Origin: Nitrospira sp.
Lineage (GTDB): Bacteria; Nitrospirota; Nitrospiria; Nitrospirales; Nitrospiraceae
Length of the DNA: 41,084 bases
NCBI GenBank assembly: GCA_024330945.1
Contig: JANDJJ010000008.1
Location: forward strand, 1-41,084
Direction: 5' to 3'
The notes below the pieces were generated by a model. It made no database searches. It was not told the origin of the DNA and worked only from the letters and a program-made list of their open reading frames with translations. Position numbers and translations under genes: made by a program. Below, piece after piece: positions 26,358 to 35,485 of the stretch; positions within the stretch are counted from its first letter, which is position 1; every line of letters begins with the position of its first letter.

Positions 26358-27695
26358 ATGTCATCAAAAACCGTCATCATCGGTCTGTGTGTGTCGGTCG
26401 GGTTGGTCTGGATCATTGAGTCGCAGGCGACGGACGTGTTTCTTGAGGCGACGCGACCGGATTTTCAGAAAATCCCTGTGGGTGTCATCGGAATCGCCGA
26501 CGCGGGCGGACCTGATTCGCCGGAGGGACGAATCAAGCTGGGGCTCCGCATCGAAGAGGTGCTCAAGGCCGATCTGCGCCGGTCGCTGGTATTTTCTCTC
26601 GTGGATGTGGCCGGCCTTGGGGTAAAGGCGAGCGCCTTGGGAACCGAGCCGCATCCGTCGTTCAAACAGGCTACGGAGCAGGGAGCCTCTGTGATCGTCT
26701 GGGGCAAGGCCGGCATGAGGAGTGAAGACAAGGATGCCGATGTGAACATGGAAGCCTACGTGTACGATGCGGGGAGCGATGAGATGGTCGGAGGCAAACG
26801 ATATGTGGGGTCTCCTTCTGTCGCGAGGCTGATGGCGCACAGGTTTGCGGATGAGCTGGTGTTTCGGTACACGGGAGAGCCGGGCATCGCCCGGACCAAG
26901 ATCGCCTACGTCGCGGAGCAGGGGGCAGCTCGCGAGCTTTTCGTGATGGATTATGACGGCTACGAGCCGCGTCAAGTGACGGCGGACGGGTTCTTGAATC
27001 TGATGCCTCGATGGTCGCCGGACCGAAGGTTTCTGGTGTTCACCGCCTATCGTCATCGAAACACCCAAACCATTGACATGATCGAGTTGGCGACCGGAAA
27101 ACGCTGGACATTGGTGTCGTTGGGCGGTTTGAACATCACGCCGACGTTGTCGCCGGATGGAAATTTTCTCGCGTTTGCTTCGAGTTACGAGGGAAATTCC
27201 GAACTGTATCGTATGGATACCCGCACCAAGATCGTTCAGCGGTTGACGGTCAATGCCGCTGGGGATCTTTCTCCAACATGGTCTCCATCTGGCCGCGAAC
27301 TTGCATTCGTATCGGATAGGAGCGGAGGGCCGCAAATTTTTCTCATGAGCGGGGATGGGACCAACGTGCGTCGGTTGACATTCGAAGGAGACTATAACGC
27401 TGCGCCAGCCTGGTCGCCTCGCGGAAATTGGATCGCCTATGTGTGTCGGACGCCGCGGAAGGAGTACAAACTCTGTCTGATGACTCCCGATGGCCAGAAG
27501 CGCGTCCAATTGACGACGGGGCCTGGGGTTGACGATTCTCCGTCTTGGTCTCCGGACGGGCGGCATCTCGTATTCAGCTCGACGGTGGAAGGGAGAAGCC
27601 ACATCTATATGATCAACGCCGACGGCAAAGATCTTGAGCGGATCACCCATACCGGCACGCATAACAGCGCGCCGGCCTGGTCGCCGGCGTCGTGA
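26358..27695 (+). CDS. tolB: TolB periplasmic beta-propeller
   Basis: About 445 residues from ATG 26358, 4 nt after the tolA stop. A signal peptide (IIGLCVSVGLVWIIESQA) is followed by the N-terminal TolB domain (PVGVIGI, IEEVLKADLRRSLVF) and a six-bladed propeller of PD40/WD40-like repeats: SPDRRFLVF, SPDGNFLAFAS, SPSGRELAFVSDRSG, SPRGNWIAYV, SPDGRHLVFSS and a last AWSPAS. It binds Pal and the Tol complex. Confidence 0.95.
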   Translation: MSSKTVIIGLCVSVGLVWIIESQATDVFLEATRPDFQKIPVGVIGIADAGGPDSPEGRIKLGLRIEEVLKADLRRSLVFSLVDVAGLGVKASALGTEPHPSFKQATEQGASVIVWGKAGMRSEDKDADVNMEAYVYDAGSDEMVGGKRYVGSPSVARLMAHRFADELVFRYTGEPGIARTKIAYVAEQGAARELFVMDYDGYEPRQVTADGFLNLMPRWSPDRRFLVFTAYRHRNTQTIDMIELATGKRWTLVSLGGLNITPTLSPDGNFLAFASSYEGNSELYRMDTRTKIVQRLTVNAAGDLSPTWSPSGRELAFVSDRSGGPQIFLMSGDGTNVRRLTFEGDYNAAPAWSPRGNWIAYVCRTPRKEYKLCLMTPDGQKRVQLTTGPGVDDSPSWSPDGRHLVFSSTVEGRSHIYMINADGKDLERITHTGTHNSAPAWSPAS

Positions 27696-27798
27696 TACAG
27701 AGAAAAAATTGAATTGTGCCGGGGGAGTCTTCTCCGTATGCTGGAGAGGACAGTGATTCAGTGAAGCCACAAAAAACTGGAGGAAGGGAGTCAAAAAT

Positions 27799-28452
27799 AT
27801 GACGCGGCTGCGATCTTTCATCGGCGTGCCATTGGTGGCTGGATTAGGTCTTCTTCTGGTGATGGCGGGATGCGCCTCGAAATCTGTCCGATCCGGCGGC
27901 AACACCGCGACCTTGCAACAGGATAGAGGTGTGTCCGGTCAAGAGGCCCCCGATCTATCACTGTCCGGGCAGGATGGGGGAGGGTTGCGAGGGCTGGATA
28001 AAAATCCATCGGAAGAGCGAGTCGGAAGCAACGCCCTCATAGCCAAAGCCGATCCCGGCAGTGCCGCTCGCCAGTTTGATGAGCTACGGGCCGAACAAGC
28101 GGCCTCGGCGGCGGCCGGGTTGCGGGACGTGTTCTTCGCCTTTGACAGTTTTGTGATTACCGAAGAAGGGCGCCAAGCCTTATCCCGTAATGCAGAGTGG
28201 GTCAAATCCAACCAAGGGATGCAATTGAAGATCGAAGGACACTGTGACGAACGAGGGACGTCGGCCTACAATTTGGTTTTGGGGGAGAAACGCGCCAAGG
28301 CCGCCAGAAATTACCTGGTCGAGCTTGGCGTGCCCCCCGGGCAATTGTCAGTGGTGTCATACGGCAAGGAACGGCCGTTTTGCAAGGAGCATGACGAATC
28401 CTGTTATTCGCAGAACCGCCGGGCGCACTTGGTCGTCAAGGGAGGCAGGTAG
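27799..28452 (+). CDS. pal: Peptidoglycan-associated lipoprotein Pal
   Basis: 217 residues. Lipobox LVMAGC gives lipidated Cys 25. After a variable linker the OmpA-like domain spans about 105-217: DVFFAFDSFVITEEG, LKIEGHCDERGTSAYNLVLGEKRAKAA, LSVVSYGKERP and a Cys pair (FCKEHDESCY). It binds meso-diaminopimelate of peptidoglycan and TolB, tethering the outer membrane. GGAGGAAGGGAG lies before the ATG. A 103-bp gap after tolB is the largest so far in the cluster and may hold its own promoter, though none is clear. Confidence 0.96.
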   Translation: MTRLRSFIGVPLVAGLGLLLVMAGCASKSVRSGGNTATLQQDRGVSGQEAPDLSLSGQDGGGLRGLDKNPSEERVGSNALIAKADPGSAARQFDELRAEQAASAAAGLRDVFFAFDSFVITEEGRQALSRNAEWVKSNQGMQLKIEGHCDERGTSAYNLVLGEKRAKAARNYLVELGVPPGQLSVVSYGKERPFCKEHDESCYSQNRRAHLVVKGGR

Positions 28453-28550
28453 CGAATGTGCCGGCGACGGCCCCGAAACGGGGGAGGGGCACCGCTGTCC
28501 ACGGATGAAAGGGCATGGCAACCGGCGGATGACCTCAGAGAGGGACAACC

Positions 28551-29900
28551 ATGAGAAAGACTGAGACCGCGATTTCCGTCGTTGTGTCCATCTTGCTGGT
28601 CGGGTGTGTCGCTCAAGAATCGGATCTCAGACACACCGAGCGGGTCTTGCAGCAGCGCATTAAGCAGCAAGACGACCAACTCTCGCAGGCTCGGGCCAGG
28701 CAAGGACAGGAGATTGCGGCACTGCGAGATCAAGAATTGCCTCGACTGCAAGGAGAAGTGGAACGCGCGTTTCATTTGGCGCAGGAGCTGGAAGCGAAGC
28801 AAGAAGACATCAGGCATCGGCTGGCTCAACTGGAACAGCAACTGAAAAAGATGGATGCCGACAATGCGACACGGTACGCGTGGATTCAAAAAAGCTTCGA
28901 TACACAAGATGCGAAGGTTGCGGCCAAACTGAACGAACTGTCTCGCGCGACGGAAACCGTCGTGGCTGGGATGAAAAAAGATATCGTCGAGGCGGTGCAA
29001 CGCACCAATGACACCCTGGCCAAACGAGTCAATGAAAGGCTGGAGGAGCAAGAAAAGGAGACGGCCGACCACCGTCAACGGCTGAACCAGAGCGTGGAGA
29101 AATTTCTTCAGTTCAATCAGGCGTTGACTGGGTTTCGGGAGGCGTTGACGGAGCTTCACGAGCAAGCGGATCAAAGAGAGCAAGCGACGGGCAAATCGCT
29201 GGAGTCCCTGTCTCAGAATATCCAGGTTCTCTCCACACAAATCGCCGAACAGGACCGTCGGATCGACTCGTTGGTGAGACTGGTCGAGGTCGGCAATACG
29301 AAAACCGATGCTCGTCAATCGTCGATGCGGTCGGTGCAGCGATCCGATGATCCGTCGCTCTCCGACGCCGAGCCAGGTCTGGTGGATCGGCCCAGGTTTG
29401 AAACGGGCGCCGCATCGGCGGCCTTAGATAGACCGGGCGCCGCCCCTGCTTCCATCACGATTACACCGCCGAAGGAATCGGCTCCATCCGAGTCGACGAC
29501 GGCCAAAGCCGATCCCCCTCCCGACCGAGTCCAATACGAACGGGTGTTGGCGTTGTTTCGTCACGGTGATTTGGAGGGCGCCCGGAACGGATTTACGGCG
29601 TTCTTGTCGGAGTACCCCAATTCCGATCTGGCTCCGAACGCCCGGTATTGGCAGGGCGAGGCCTATTACGGTGAAAAAGACTATCAAAAAGCGATCGACG
29701 CTTATAACCTGGTCGAGCTGCATTATCCGCGGAGCGACAAGGTTCCGGCCGCGATCCTGAAAAAAGGGTATGCCTATTTAGCCTTGAAGGACAAAAAACG
29801 GGCCGAGTCGGCGTTCAAACAGGTGATGACTCTGTACCCCAAGAGTCAGGAAGCGGGAAAAGCGTCCGATAAGCTGGCGCAGCTGAAAACCGGACGGTGA
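28551..29900 (+). CDS. CpoB/YbgF-like lipoprotein with extended coiled coil
   Basis: 449 residues. Lipobox ILLVGC has the lipidated Cys at 19. Residues about 25-260 form long, highly charged coiled coil (QQRIKQQDDQLSQARARQ onward), much longer than in E. coli CpoB. A low-complexity Ser/Pro/Ala linker is followed by three TPR units (about 330-449: YERVLALFRHGDLEGARNGF, NARYWQGEAYYGEKDYQKAI, AILKKGYAYLALKDKKRA). The position after pal fits the tol-pal TPR component that coordinates peptidoglycan synthesis with outer-membrane constriction. The long coiled coil suggests a spacer or scaffold role. A second, shorter paralogue follows after 6 nt. Confidence 0.85.
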   Translation: MRKTETAISVVVSILLVGCVAQESDLRHTERVLQQRIKQQDDQLSQARARQGQEIAALRDQELPRLQGEVERAFHLAQELEAKQEDIRHRLAQLEQQLKKMDADNATRYAWIQKSFDTQDAKVAAKLNELSRATETVVAGMKKDIVEAVQRTNDTLAKRVNERLEEQEKETADHRQRLNQSVEKFLQFNQALTGFREALTELHEQADQREQATGKSLESLSQNIQVLSTQIAEQDRRIDSLVRLVEVGNTKTDARQSSMRSVQRSDDPSLSDAEPGLVDRPRFETGAASAALDRPGAAPASITITPPKESAPSESTTAKADPPPDRVQYERVLALFRHGDLEGARNGFTAFLSEYPNSDLAPNARYWQGEAYYGEKDYQKAIDAYNLVELHYPRSDKVPAAILKKGYAYLALKDKKRAESAFKQVMTLYPKSQEAGKASDKLAQLKTGR

Positions 29901-29906
29901 TTCTTT

Positions 29907-30656
29907 ATGATGCAGGATCGACGTAAGGCCGCCGCTCTTGCTCCGCTGCTCGTTTCGGCACTGACGGTGACCGCTTGCGCCAAACATGCCGATTTTCTAG
30001 AGGTGCGCGAACAGCTTTCCGCGATGGCACGGACGCAGGAGCAGGATCATCAGCGCCTGGATTCGGCGTTGCGGAAAATCGACTCGGTCGAGCGGTCGAA
30101 GGACGCCGAGTTGGGCAGGCAGCGACTCGATGACCTGTCCGTCCGGCTTCAGAAAATCGAGGGCCGGCTGGCGAAACTGGAGGAGGCGGTGGTTCAGGCG
30201 TCGATCAGAGCCGATTCCTCATCCGCACTCAAATCAACCAGGCAGGTTCCTGCCGGGGACGCTCCAGTCGGCGCACCGGGCATTACTCCGACGGCCGCCT
30301 TCAATCTAGCTTATAATGATTACCTCAACGGCAAATACGAGCTCGCCGTGGCCGGATTTCAACGGTTCTTGAAAGATTTTCCGGTGACGTCGCTGAGCCC
30401 GAACGCGCAGTACTGGCTGGGAGAGTCCTATTACAAGATGAAGGACTACGGCCGTGCCATTCAGGCGTTCGAGTCGTTGGTGGCTGAATATCCGGGCAAT
30501 GAGAAAATTCCGGCCGCGTTGTACAAACTCGGGTTGGCGACGGCGGAGACCGGTGATCTCGCGAAATCAAGAAAGAATTTGAAACGTGTGCTCGAAGAGT
30601 TTCCCGGCTCGGAGGAGTCTCGAATGGCCAAAATCAAGCTGGCTGAAATTCGATGA
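29907..30656 (+). CDS. CpoB/YbgF-like TPR lipoprotein, second copy
   Basis: 249 residues (a start one codon later is equally possible). Lipobox VTAC carries Cys 24. A short coiled coil about residues 30-95 (trimerisation region in CpoB) is followed by three TPR units (AFNLAYNDYLNGKYELAVAG, NAQYWLGESYYKMKDYGRAI, ALYKLGLATAETGDLAKSR). Its length matches canonical CpoB (about 260 residues), so this is the better candidate for the true orthologue. The gap to the upstream copy is 6 nt, so both are made from one transcript. Confidence 0.88.
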   Translation: MMQDRRKAAALAPLLVSALTVTACAKHADFLEVREQLSAMARTQEQDHQRLDSALRKIDSVERSKDAELGRQRLDDLSVRLQKIEGRLAKLEEAVVQASIRADSSSALKSTRQVPAGDAPVGAPGITPTAAFNLAYNDYLNGKYELAVAGFQRFLKDFPVTSLSPNAQYWLGESYYKMKDYGRAIQAFESLVAEYPGNEKIPAALYKLGLATAETGDLAKSRKNLKRVLEEFPGSEESRMAKIKLAEIR

Positions 30657-30716
30657 TCGTCGCATCCCGCCGTTCCGTTTCTTCCCTGCATTTCCATCCG
30701 TGAGGAGTCTGATCTC

Positions 30717-32537
30717 ATGGTGACAGCCGGCAGCGGAAAGATACGCGTCTTGCCCGGCGACGTCGTCAGCCGCATTGCGGCCGGGGAAGTGATCGAGCGT
30801 CCGGCTGCCGTGGTGAAGGAGCTGATTGAGAACAGCTTGGACGCCGGGAGCCGTTCCATCACCGTCGAGATTCAGGACGGCGGATTGACGATGATTCGCG
30901 TGACGGACGACGGCGAAGGCATGGAGCCCGACGACGCGATGTTGGCGTTCGAGCGGCACGCGACGAGCAAACTCCGGTCCGAACGGGATCTCTGGACCAT
31001 TCGGACCATGGGATTTCGGGGAGAGGCCCTGCCAAGCATCGCCGCCGTTTCCCACGTCCGCATTTCCACGGCCGTGCACTCGGCCGGGATCGGCGTGTCC
31101 TTCCGGGTCAGGGAAGGAAAGATCGACGGGGTCGCCGAAGCGCCGCCTGTGGCCGGTACCAGCATTGAAGTGAAGGAGTTGTTCTACAATCAGCCGGCCA
31201 GGAAGAAATTTCTCAAGTCGGCTCCTGCGGAATTCTCGCACATCAGCCGCGTCGTGCAGCAGGCGGCGCTTGCCTGGCCGTCCGTCCACTTCAGGCTGCT
31301 TCATAATGGAGCGGAAGCCGTGAACTATCCGGCCGTTTCGTCCGAACGGGATCGTGTCGGCCAGGTCTATCGACTCTCGTTGCTGGCCCATTGCCGACCG
31401 GTTCAAGCGGCTCTTCCGACGGCCAGGGTCAGCGGCTATGTGATCGATCCGGTGCAGGCGCGGTCGTCGCGGATTCCCCAGGAATTGTTTCTCAACCGCC
31501 GTCCGGTTCGAAATGCCGCTGTGTTTCACGCGGTGATGGAGGGGTACGGGGCCTCTCTTGCCAAAGGCCGCCAGCCGCTCTTCGTCTTGTTCTTGGACGT
31601 CGATCCCGACCGGGTCGACGTCAACGTCCATCCCGCCAAACGAGAGATCCGCTTTGCGGATCAGGACTTGATCCATCGGTTGGTGCGAAGGGCGGTGCGT
31701 CAAGCATTGGGAGTTGAGACGGGATTTCCGGTTGCGGGAAGGGTGGAAGCGAACGGCGAATCAATCCGAACTCAGTCGCAAACTCGGGCCGTGCCTGACG
31801 AATCAGGATGGGGGCGCGCCGGCTCCACGAAAGCGGGAGAAGAAGAGGTGGAAGCGTCAGACCGGCCGCTTGCACGGCTGGACGTTCCGCCTCAAGAAGG
31901 AGGCCAACTGGTTTTTGTGAGCGAAACGGCGGAGCCCTATATGCGGGTGCCGTCGAGAGAGATCCGTCCGCTGGGTCAGCTCAATCGCACGTTCTTGATC
32001 GTCCAGCTCGGCGGCGATTTGGCCGTGATCGACCAACATACCGCCCATGAGCGGGTCTTGTTTGAACGGTTGTTTCGTGCGTGGATGTCGCGAGATGTTC
32101 GATCCCAGCCTTTGCTTCTTCCCGAAACGGTCGTCTTGCCGGCTTCTCACGCGGAGCTCCTTGGTCGTTATCAAGGCGACCTTGAGAAACTCGGGTTGGA
32201 GCTTGAGCCTTTTGGACCGTCGAGCGTGTTGGTTCGGGCCGTTCCCGTGGGGCTTGGCAAGATGGACATGGAGCCTTTTTTGCTCGATTTGCTCGATGAT
32301 TTATGCCAATGGGATCACGCGTCAACAGTGGAGACAAAAGTCCGTTCCATCTTGGCCTCGCTGGCCTGCCATGGCGCAATCCGCTCCGGCCGCTCCCTGG
32401 AGCTGCCCGAGATCAAGGCATTGGTTGAAGATTGGCAAGCCGAAGGAGAGCCGACCACCTGCCCTCATGGGAGACGAACCGTGTTTCGGCTTGGGACGGA
32501 CGACCTGGAAAAAATGTTCGGGCGGGCCGGTTGGTGA
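30717..32537 (+). CDS. mutL: DNA mismatch repair protein MutL
   Basis: 606 residues. The N-terminal GHKL ATPase has KELIENSLDAGS, DDGEGM, RHATSKL and TMGFRGEALPSI, followed by the transducer domain (LFLNRRPVRN, DVNVHPAKREIRF). The C-terminal dimerisation domain has the endonuclease-type metal motif in a variant form, DQHTAHERVLFE, plus ACHGAIRSG and CPHGRR, so this is probably a nicking MutL of the MutH-less type. GAGGAG precedes the start by 8 nt. It lies downstream of the tol cluster and upstream of miaA, a mutL-miaA linkage seen in many bacteria. Confidence 0.96.
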   Translation: MVTAGSGKIRVLPGDVVSRIAAGEVIERPAAVVKELIENSLDAGSRSITVEIQDGGLTMIRVTDDGEGMEPDDAMLAFERHATSKLRSERDLWTIRTMGFRGEALPSIAAVSHVRISTAVHSAGIGVSFRVREGKIDGVAEAPPVAGTSIEVKELFYNQPARKKFLKSAPAEFSHISRVVQQAALAWPSVHFRLLHNGAEAVNYPAVSSERDRVGQVYRLSLLAHCRPVQAALPTARVSGYVIDPVQARSSRIPQELFLNRRPVRNAAVFHAVMEGYGASLAKGRQPLFVLFLDVDPDRVDVNVHPAKREIRFADQDLIHRLVRRAVRQALGVETGFPVAGRVEANGESIRTQSQTRAVPDESGWGRAGSTKAGEEEVEASDRPLARLDVPPQEGGQLVFVSETAEPYMRVPSREIRPLGQLNRTFLIVQLGGDLAVIDQHTAHERVLFERLFRAWMSRDVRSQPLLLPETVVLPASHAELLGRYQGDLEKLGLELEPFGPSSVLVRAVPVGLGKMDMEPFLLDLLDDLCQWDHASTVETKVRSILASLACHGAIRSGRSLELPEIKALVEDWQAEGEPTTCPHGRRTVFRLGTDDLEKMFGRAGW

Positions 32538-32645
32538 CGGTAAGGAGTCCGGTATCGGCCGAAATGAAAAAAGTGAATCGCATCGCCTGCGCCTTGCTTT
32601 CGGTCTTGCCCGAGCGAGCGGACGATGAACGGATCGTAACAGCGA

Positions 32646-33656
32646 ATGACGTCGAACCTCTCGGAAACGGTGTGGCAACGACGACCGTTGGTCGTGTTGT
32701 TAGGGCCGACGGCGGTGGGCAAAAGCCAGATCGCCGTACAGGTGGCGAAACATTTTTCAACCGACGTGCTGGCGGCCGATTCCCGGCAGGTCTACCGCGG
32801 AATGGACATCGGCACGGACAAGCCGTCCCTCGATGAACGTCAAGGCGTACCGCATCGACTCATTGATCTGGCCGATCCTGACGAAGCCTTCAATGCGGGA
32901 CGATATCGGAGGGCCGCGATCGCGGAGATCGAGCGTCTGCATGCGGCGCGACGGGTGCCCTTCGTCGTCGGCGGAACGGGGCTGTACATCCGTGCCTTGG
33001 TGCGGGGGCTCTGCCCGGCTCCGGAGGCCAGTCCCGAGTTGCGGGAAGAGCTCGCGGTCCTCGGGCAGAAAGAAGGACGAGAGCGGCTCTATGCGGAATT
33101 GGCGGCAATCGATCCCGTTCTGGCAGCGCAGCTGCATCCTCGCGATGAAGCGAAGGTCATCAGAGCCTTGGAAGTGTATCGATTGTCCGGCCGGCCGATG
33201 TCCGCTTGGCAGGGCCATCACGGCTTTCGCGAGGCGCCGTTTTCTACGCTCCTGATCGGGTTGGAGCGGGAAAGGGAGGATCTCTACAGAAGGATTGAGG
33301 CGCGAATCGACCGGCAGTTGACACACGGAATGGTCGAGGAGACCCGCGCGTTGATCGATTGTGGGTATGAACGACACTTGGGGGCGATGAAGGCGTTGGG
33401 CTATCGACATGTCGCGGCGTATTTGTCCGGCGAGTATGATGAGTCTGAGATGGTTCGCTTATTCAAGCGAGATACTAGGCGCTTCGCCAAGCGACAGATG
33501 ACGTGGTTTCGAAAAGAGCCGGCTATTCAATGGCTGTCGATTGTGGCCGATGAGTCGCCGGACCGAACGGTTCGGCGGGTGGTGTCCATGATCGAGCAGT
33601 TTCTGGACGCGCTCGGCGCCGGTTCGCAATCGGACACGATGCAAACAACGGGATAA
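32646..33656 (+). CDS. miaA: tRNA dimethylallyltransferase MiaA
   Basis: 336 residues. It transfers a dimethylallyl group to A37 of tRNAs reading UNN codons. The P-loop is VVLLGPTAVGKSQIAV; then DSRQVYRGMDIGTDKPS, VPHRLIDLADPDEAFNAG, VVGGTGLYIRAL and the later RDTRRFAKRQMTWFR complete the family pattern. The 108 bp after mutL contain no other convincing gene. mtnP starts 8 nt after its stop. Confidence 0.96.
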   Translation: MTSNLSETVWQRRPLVVLLGPTAVGKSQIAVQVAKHFSTDVLAADSRQVYRGMDIGTDKPSLDERQGVPHRLIDLADPDEAFNAGRYRRAAIAEIERLHAARRVPFVVGGTGLYIRALVRGLCPAPEASPELREELAVLGQKEGRERLYAELAAIDPVLAAQLHPRDEAKVIRALEVYRLSGRPMSAWQGHHGFREAPFSTLLIGLEREREDLYRRIEARIDRQLTHGMVEETRALIDCGYERHLGAMKALGYRHVAAYLSGEYDESEMVRLFKRDTRRFAKRQMTWFRKEPAIQWLSIVADESPDRTVRRVVSMIEQFLDALGAGSQSDTMQTTG

Positions 33657-33664
33657 GGAGCGAG

Positions 33665-34555
33665 ATGAAGGCGCACAGAACGGATCGACGTCGAGAAGCG
33701 TCGGTGGGCGTGATCGGTGGGAGCGGTCTCTATAAAATGGAAGGGCTCAAAGACGCCAGAGAGTATCGGATTCGCACTCCCTTCGGCGCTCCCTCAGGCG
33801 CGGTGGTCGTCGGTCTGATCGACGGAGTTCAGGTGGCGTTTCTGGCTCGACACGGAAGTGGCCACCGCTTGAGTCCGAGCGAGATCAACTATCGGGCGAA
33901 TATCTACGCGCTCAAGTCGCTGGGGGTCTCCCGCGTGATTTCCATCAGCGCGGTGGGCAGTATGAAGGAATCGATCAAGCCGGAGGACGTGGTGATTCCC
34001 GATCAGTTTCTCGACCTGACGAAACGGCGTGCGTCCACGTTCTTCGAGGGTGGAGTGGTGGCGCACGTGGCGTTTGGCGATCCCGTGTGCGCCGGTCTGT
34101 CGGAGAAGCTGGCGTCGTCCGGCCGACGGGCGGGAGCGACCGTTCATTCGGGGGGCACCTACGTGTGTATCGAGGGTCCGCAGTTCTCGACGAAAGGCGA
34201 GTCGATGCTGTATCGGCAGTGGGGGGCCGACGTGATCGGGATGACCAATATGCCGGAGGCAAAATTGGCGCGCGAAGCCGAATTGTGCTATGCGACGATG
34301 GCGTTGGTGACGGACTACGACTGTTGGCACGAGACGGAAGAGGCTGTGACGGTTGAGGCGATCCTGGCCACGCTGCATCGCAACGTGGAGTCGGCGAAGC
34401 GGATTCTGCGGGAGGCGATTCCCGCGGTGGCGACGTTGGGGGCCTGTGCCTGTCAGCGGGCTTTGGACCATGCCATTGTCACGGCCCGCAAGGGCGCACC
34501 GGCCACCGTCAAGGGCAAACTTGCGTTGTTGACGCGCCGCGTCTGGTCACAATAA
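33665..34555 (+). CDS. mtnP: S-methyl-5'-thioadenosine phosphorylase
   Basis: 296 residues. It splits methylthioadenosine (from polyamine synthesis or radical-SAM reactions) to adenine and 5-methylthioribose-1-phosphate. Motifs: VGVIGGSGLYKM, FLARHGSGHRLSPSEINYRANIYAL, SAVGSMKESIKPEDVVIPDQFLD, CIEGPQFSTKGES and GMTNMPEAKLAREAELCYATMALVTDYDCW. The Asn-Met-Pro and Asp-Tyr-Asp parts favour methylthioadenosine over guanosine-type purine nucleosides. GGAG lies 5 nt before the ATG. It is followed by a PfkB kinase after 15 bp. Confidence 0.93.
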   Translation: MKAHRTDRRREASVGVIGGSGLYKMEGLKDAREYRIRTPFGAPSGAVVVGLIDGVQVAFLARHGSGHRLSPSEINYRANIYALKSLGVSRVISISAVGSMKESIKPEDVVIPDQFLDLTKRRASTFFEGGVVAHVAFGDPVCAGLSEKLASSGRRAGATVHSGGTYVCIEGPQFSTKGESMLYRQWGADVIGMTNMPEAKLAREAELCYATMALVTDYDCWHETEEAVTVEAILATLHRNVESAKRILREAIPAVATLGACACQRALDHAIVTARKGAPATVKGKLALLTRRVWSQ

Positions 34556-34570
34556 CAAGGAGCATGACGG

Positions 34571-35485
34571 ATGGGAAAATTGTTGGTAGTCGGATCGGTC
34601 GCTCTCGATACAGTCAAAACGCCGTTCGGTGAAAAAACCGAGGTCCTCGGCGGGTCGGCGACGTACTTCTCGACGTCGGCGAGTTTCTTTACGTCCGTCG
34701 CGCTGATTGCCGTGGTCGGAGAAGACTTTCCGCCGCAGCATGTCACGTTTCTGAAAAGTCGGGGGATCGATCTGACGGGCCTTGAACGGCGCCCCGGCGC
34801 AACGTTCCGCTGGAAGGGCGAGTATACGCATCAGTTGAATGAAGCGCATACGTTGGAGACGCACCTCAATGTTTTTGAAACGTTTCGTCCCGTCATTCCC
34901 GACACGCATCGCTCGCCGGAAGTCTTGTTTCTTGGAAATATCGATCCGGAGCTGCAACTGGACGTGCTTCAAAAAGTGAATCGTCCCGGATTGGTCGCCT
35001 GCGACACGATGAATTTCTGGATCGCTCGCAAGCGAGCGGCGCTGTGGAAAGTGCTCGAACAGGTGGACGTGCTGATCATCAACGACGGCGAGGCGCGGGC
35101 TCTGGGCGAGGATTCCAACCTGGTCAAGGTGGCGAAGCTAGTCCTCTCGCGAGGTCCCAAATACTTGATCATCAAGCGGGGCGAGTACGGGGTGCTGATG
35201 TTTAACGAGAAACAGGTGTTCGGCGCCCCCGCGTTCCCTCTTGAAGACGTGCGCGATCCGACGGGTGCCGGCGACACGTTTGCCGGCGGCTTCCTGGGCT
35301 ACTTGGCGGCGACCGGGAATCGGTCCGAGGAAGCGATGAAACAGGCGATCATCTTCGGCAGCGTCATGGCGTCGTTTACGGTGGAATCCTTTAGTCTTGA
35401 CCGATTACGCATCCTGGATTACAAAGAAGTGCAGGAACGATTCCGTGAGTTCAAGCGATTGACTCATTTTGAGGACATTCCGTGA
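34571..35485 (+). CDS. PfkB-family sugar/nucleoside kinase
   Basis: 304 residues. The family signature DPTGAGDTFAGGFLGYL with the catalytic Asp is near residue 235, and LGGSATYFSTSASFF near the N-terminus is the substrate-side Gly motif. LVVGSVALDTVKTPFG opens the fold. Substrate is not readable from the sequence; placement right after mtnP suggests a nucleoside or ribose-type substrate in methylthioadenosine/adenosine salvage, but this is inference. AAGGAG lies upstream of the ATG. The stop overlaps the GTG start of the next gene by 4 bp. Confidence 0.88.
   Translation: MGKLLVVGSVALDTVKTPFGEKTEVLGGSATYFSTSASFFTSVALIAVVGEDFPPQHVTFLKSRGIDLTGLERRPGATFRWKGEYTHQLNEAHTLETHLNVFETFRPVIPDTHRSPEVLFLGNIDPELQLDVLQKVNRPGLVACDTMNFWIARKRAALWKVLEQVDVLIINDGEARALGEDSNLVKVAKLVLSRGPKYLIIKRGEYGVLMFNEKQVFGAPAFPLEDVRDPTGAGDTFAGGFLGYLAATGNRSEEAMKQAIIFGSVMASFTVESFSLDRLRILDYKEVQERFREFKRLTHFEDIP

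Noticed and set aside
26364..27905. 513-codon antisense open frame opposite tolB
   Set aside because: tolB has signal peptide and propeller repeats in the sense frame; the antisense text is low-complexity Arg/His-rich.
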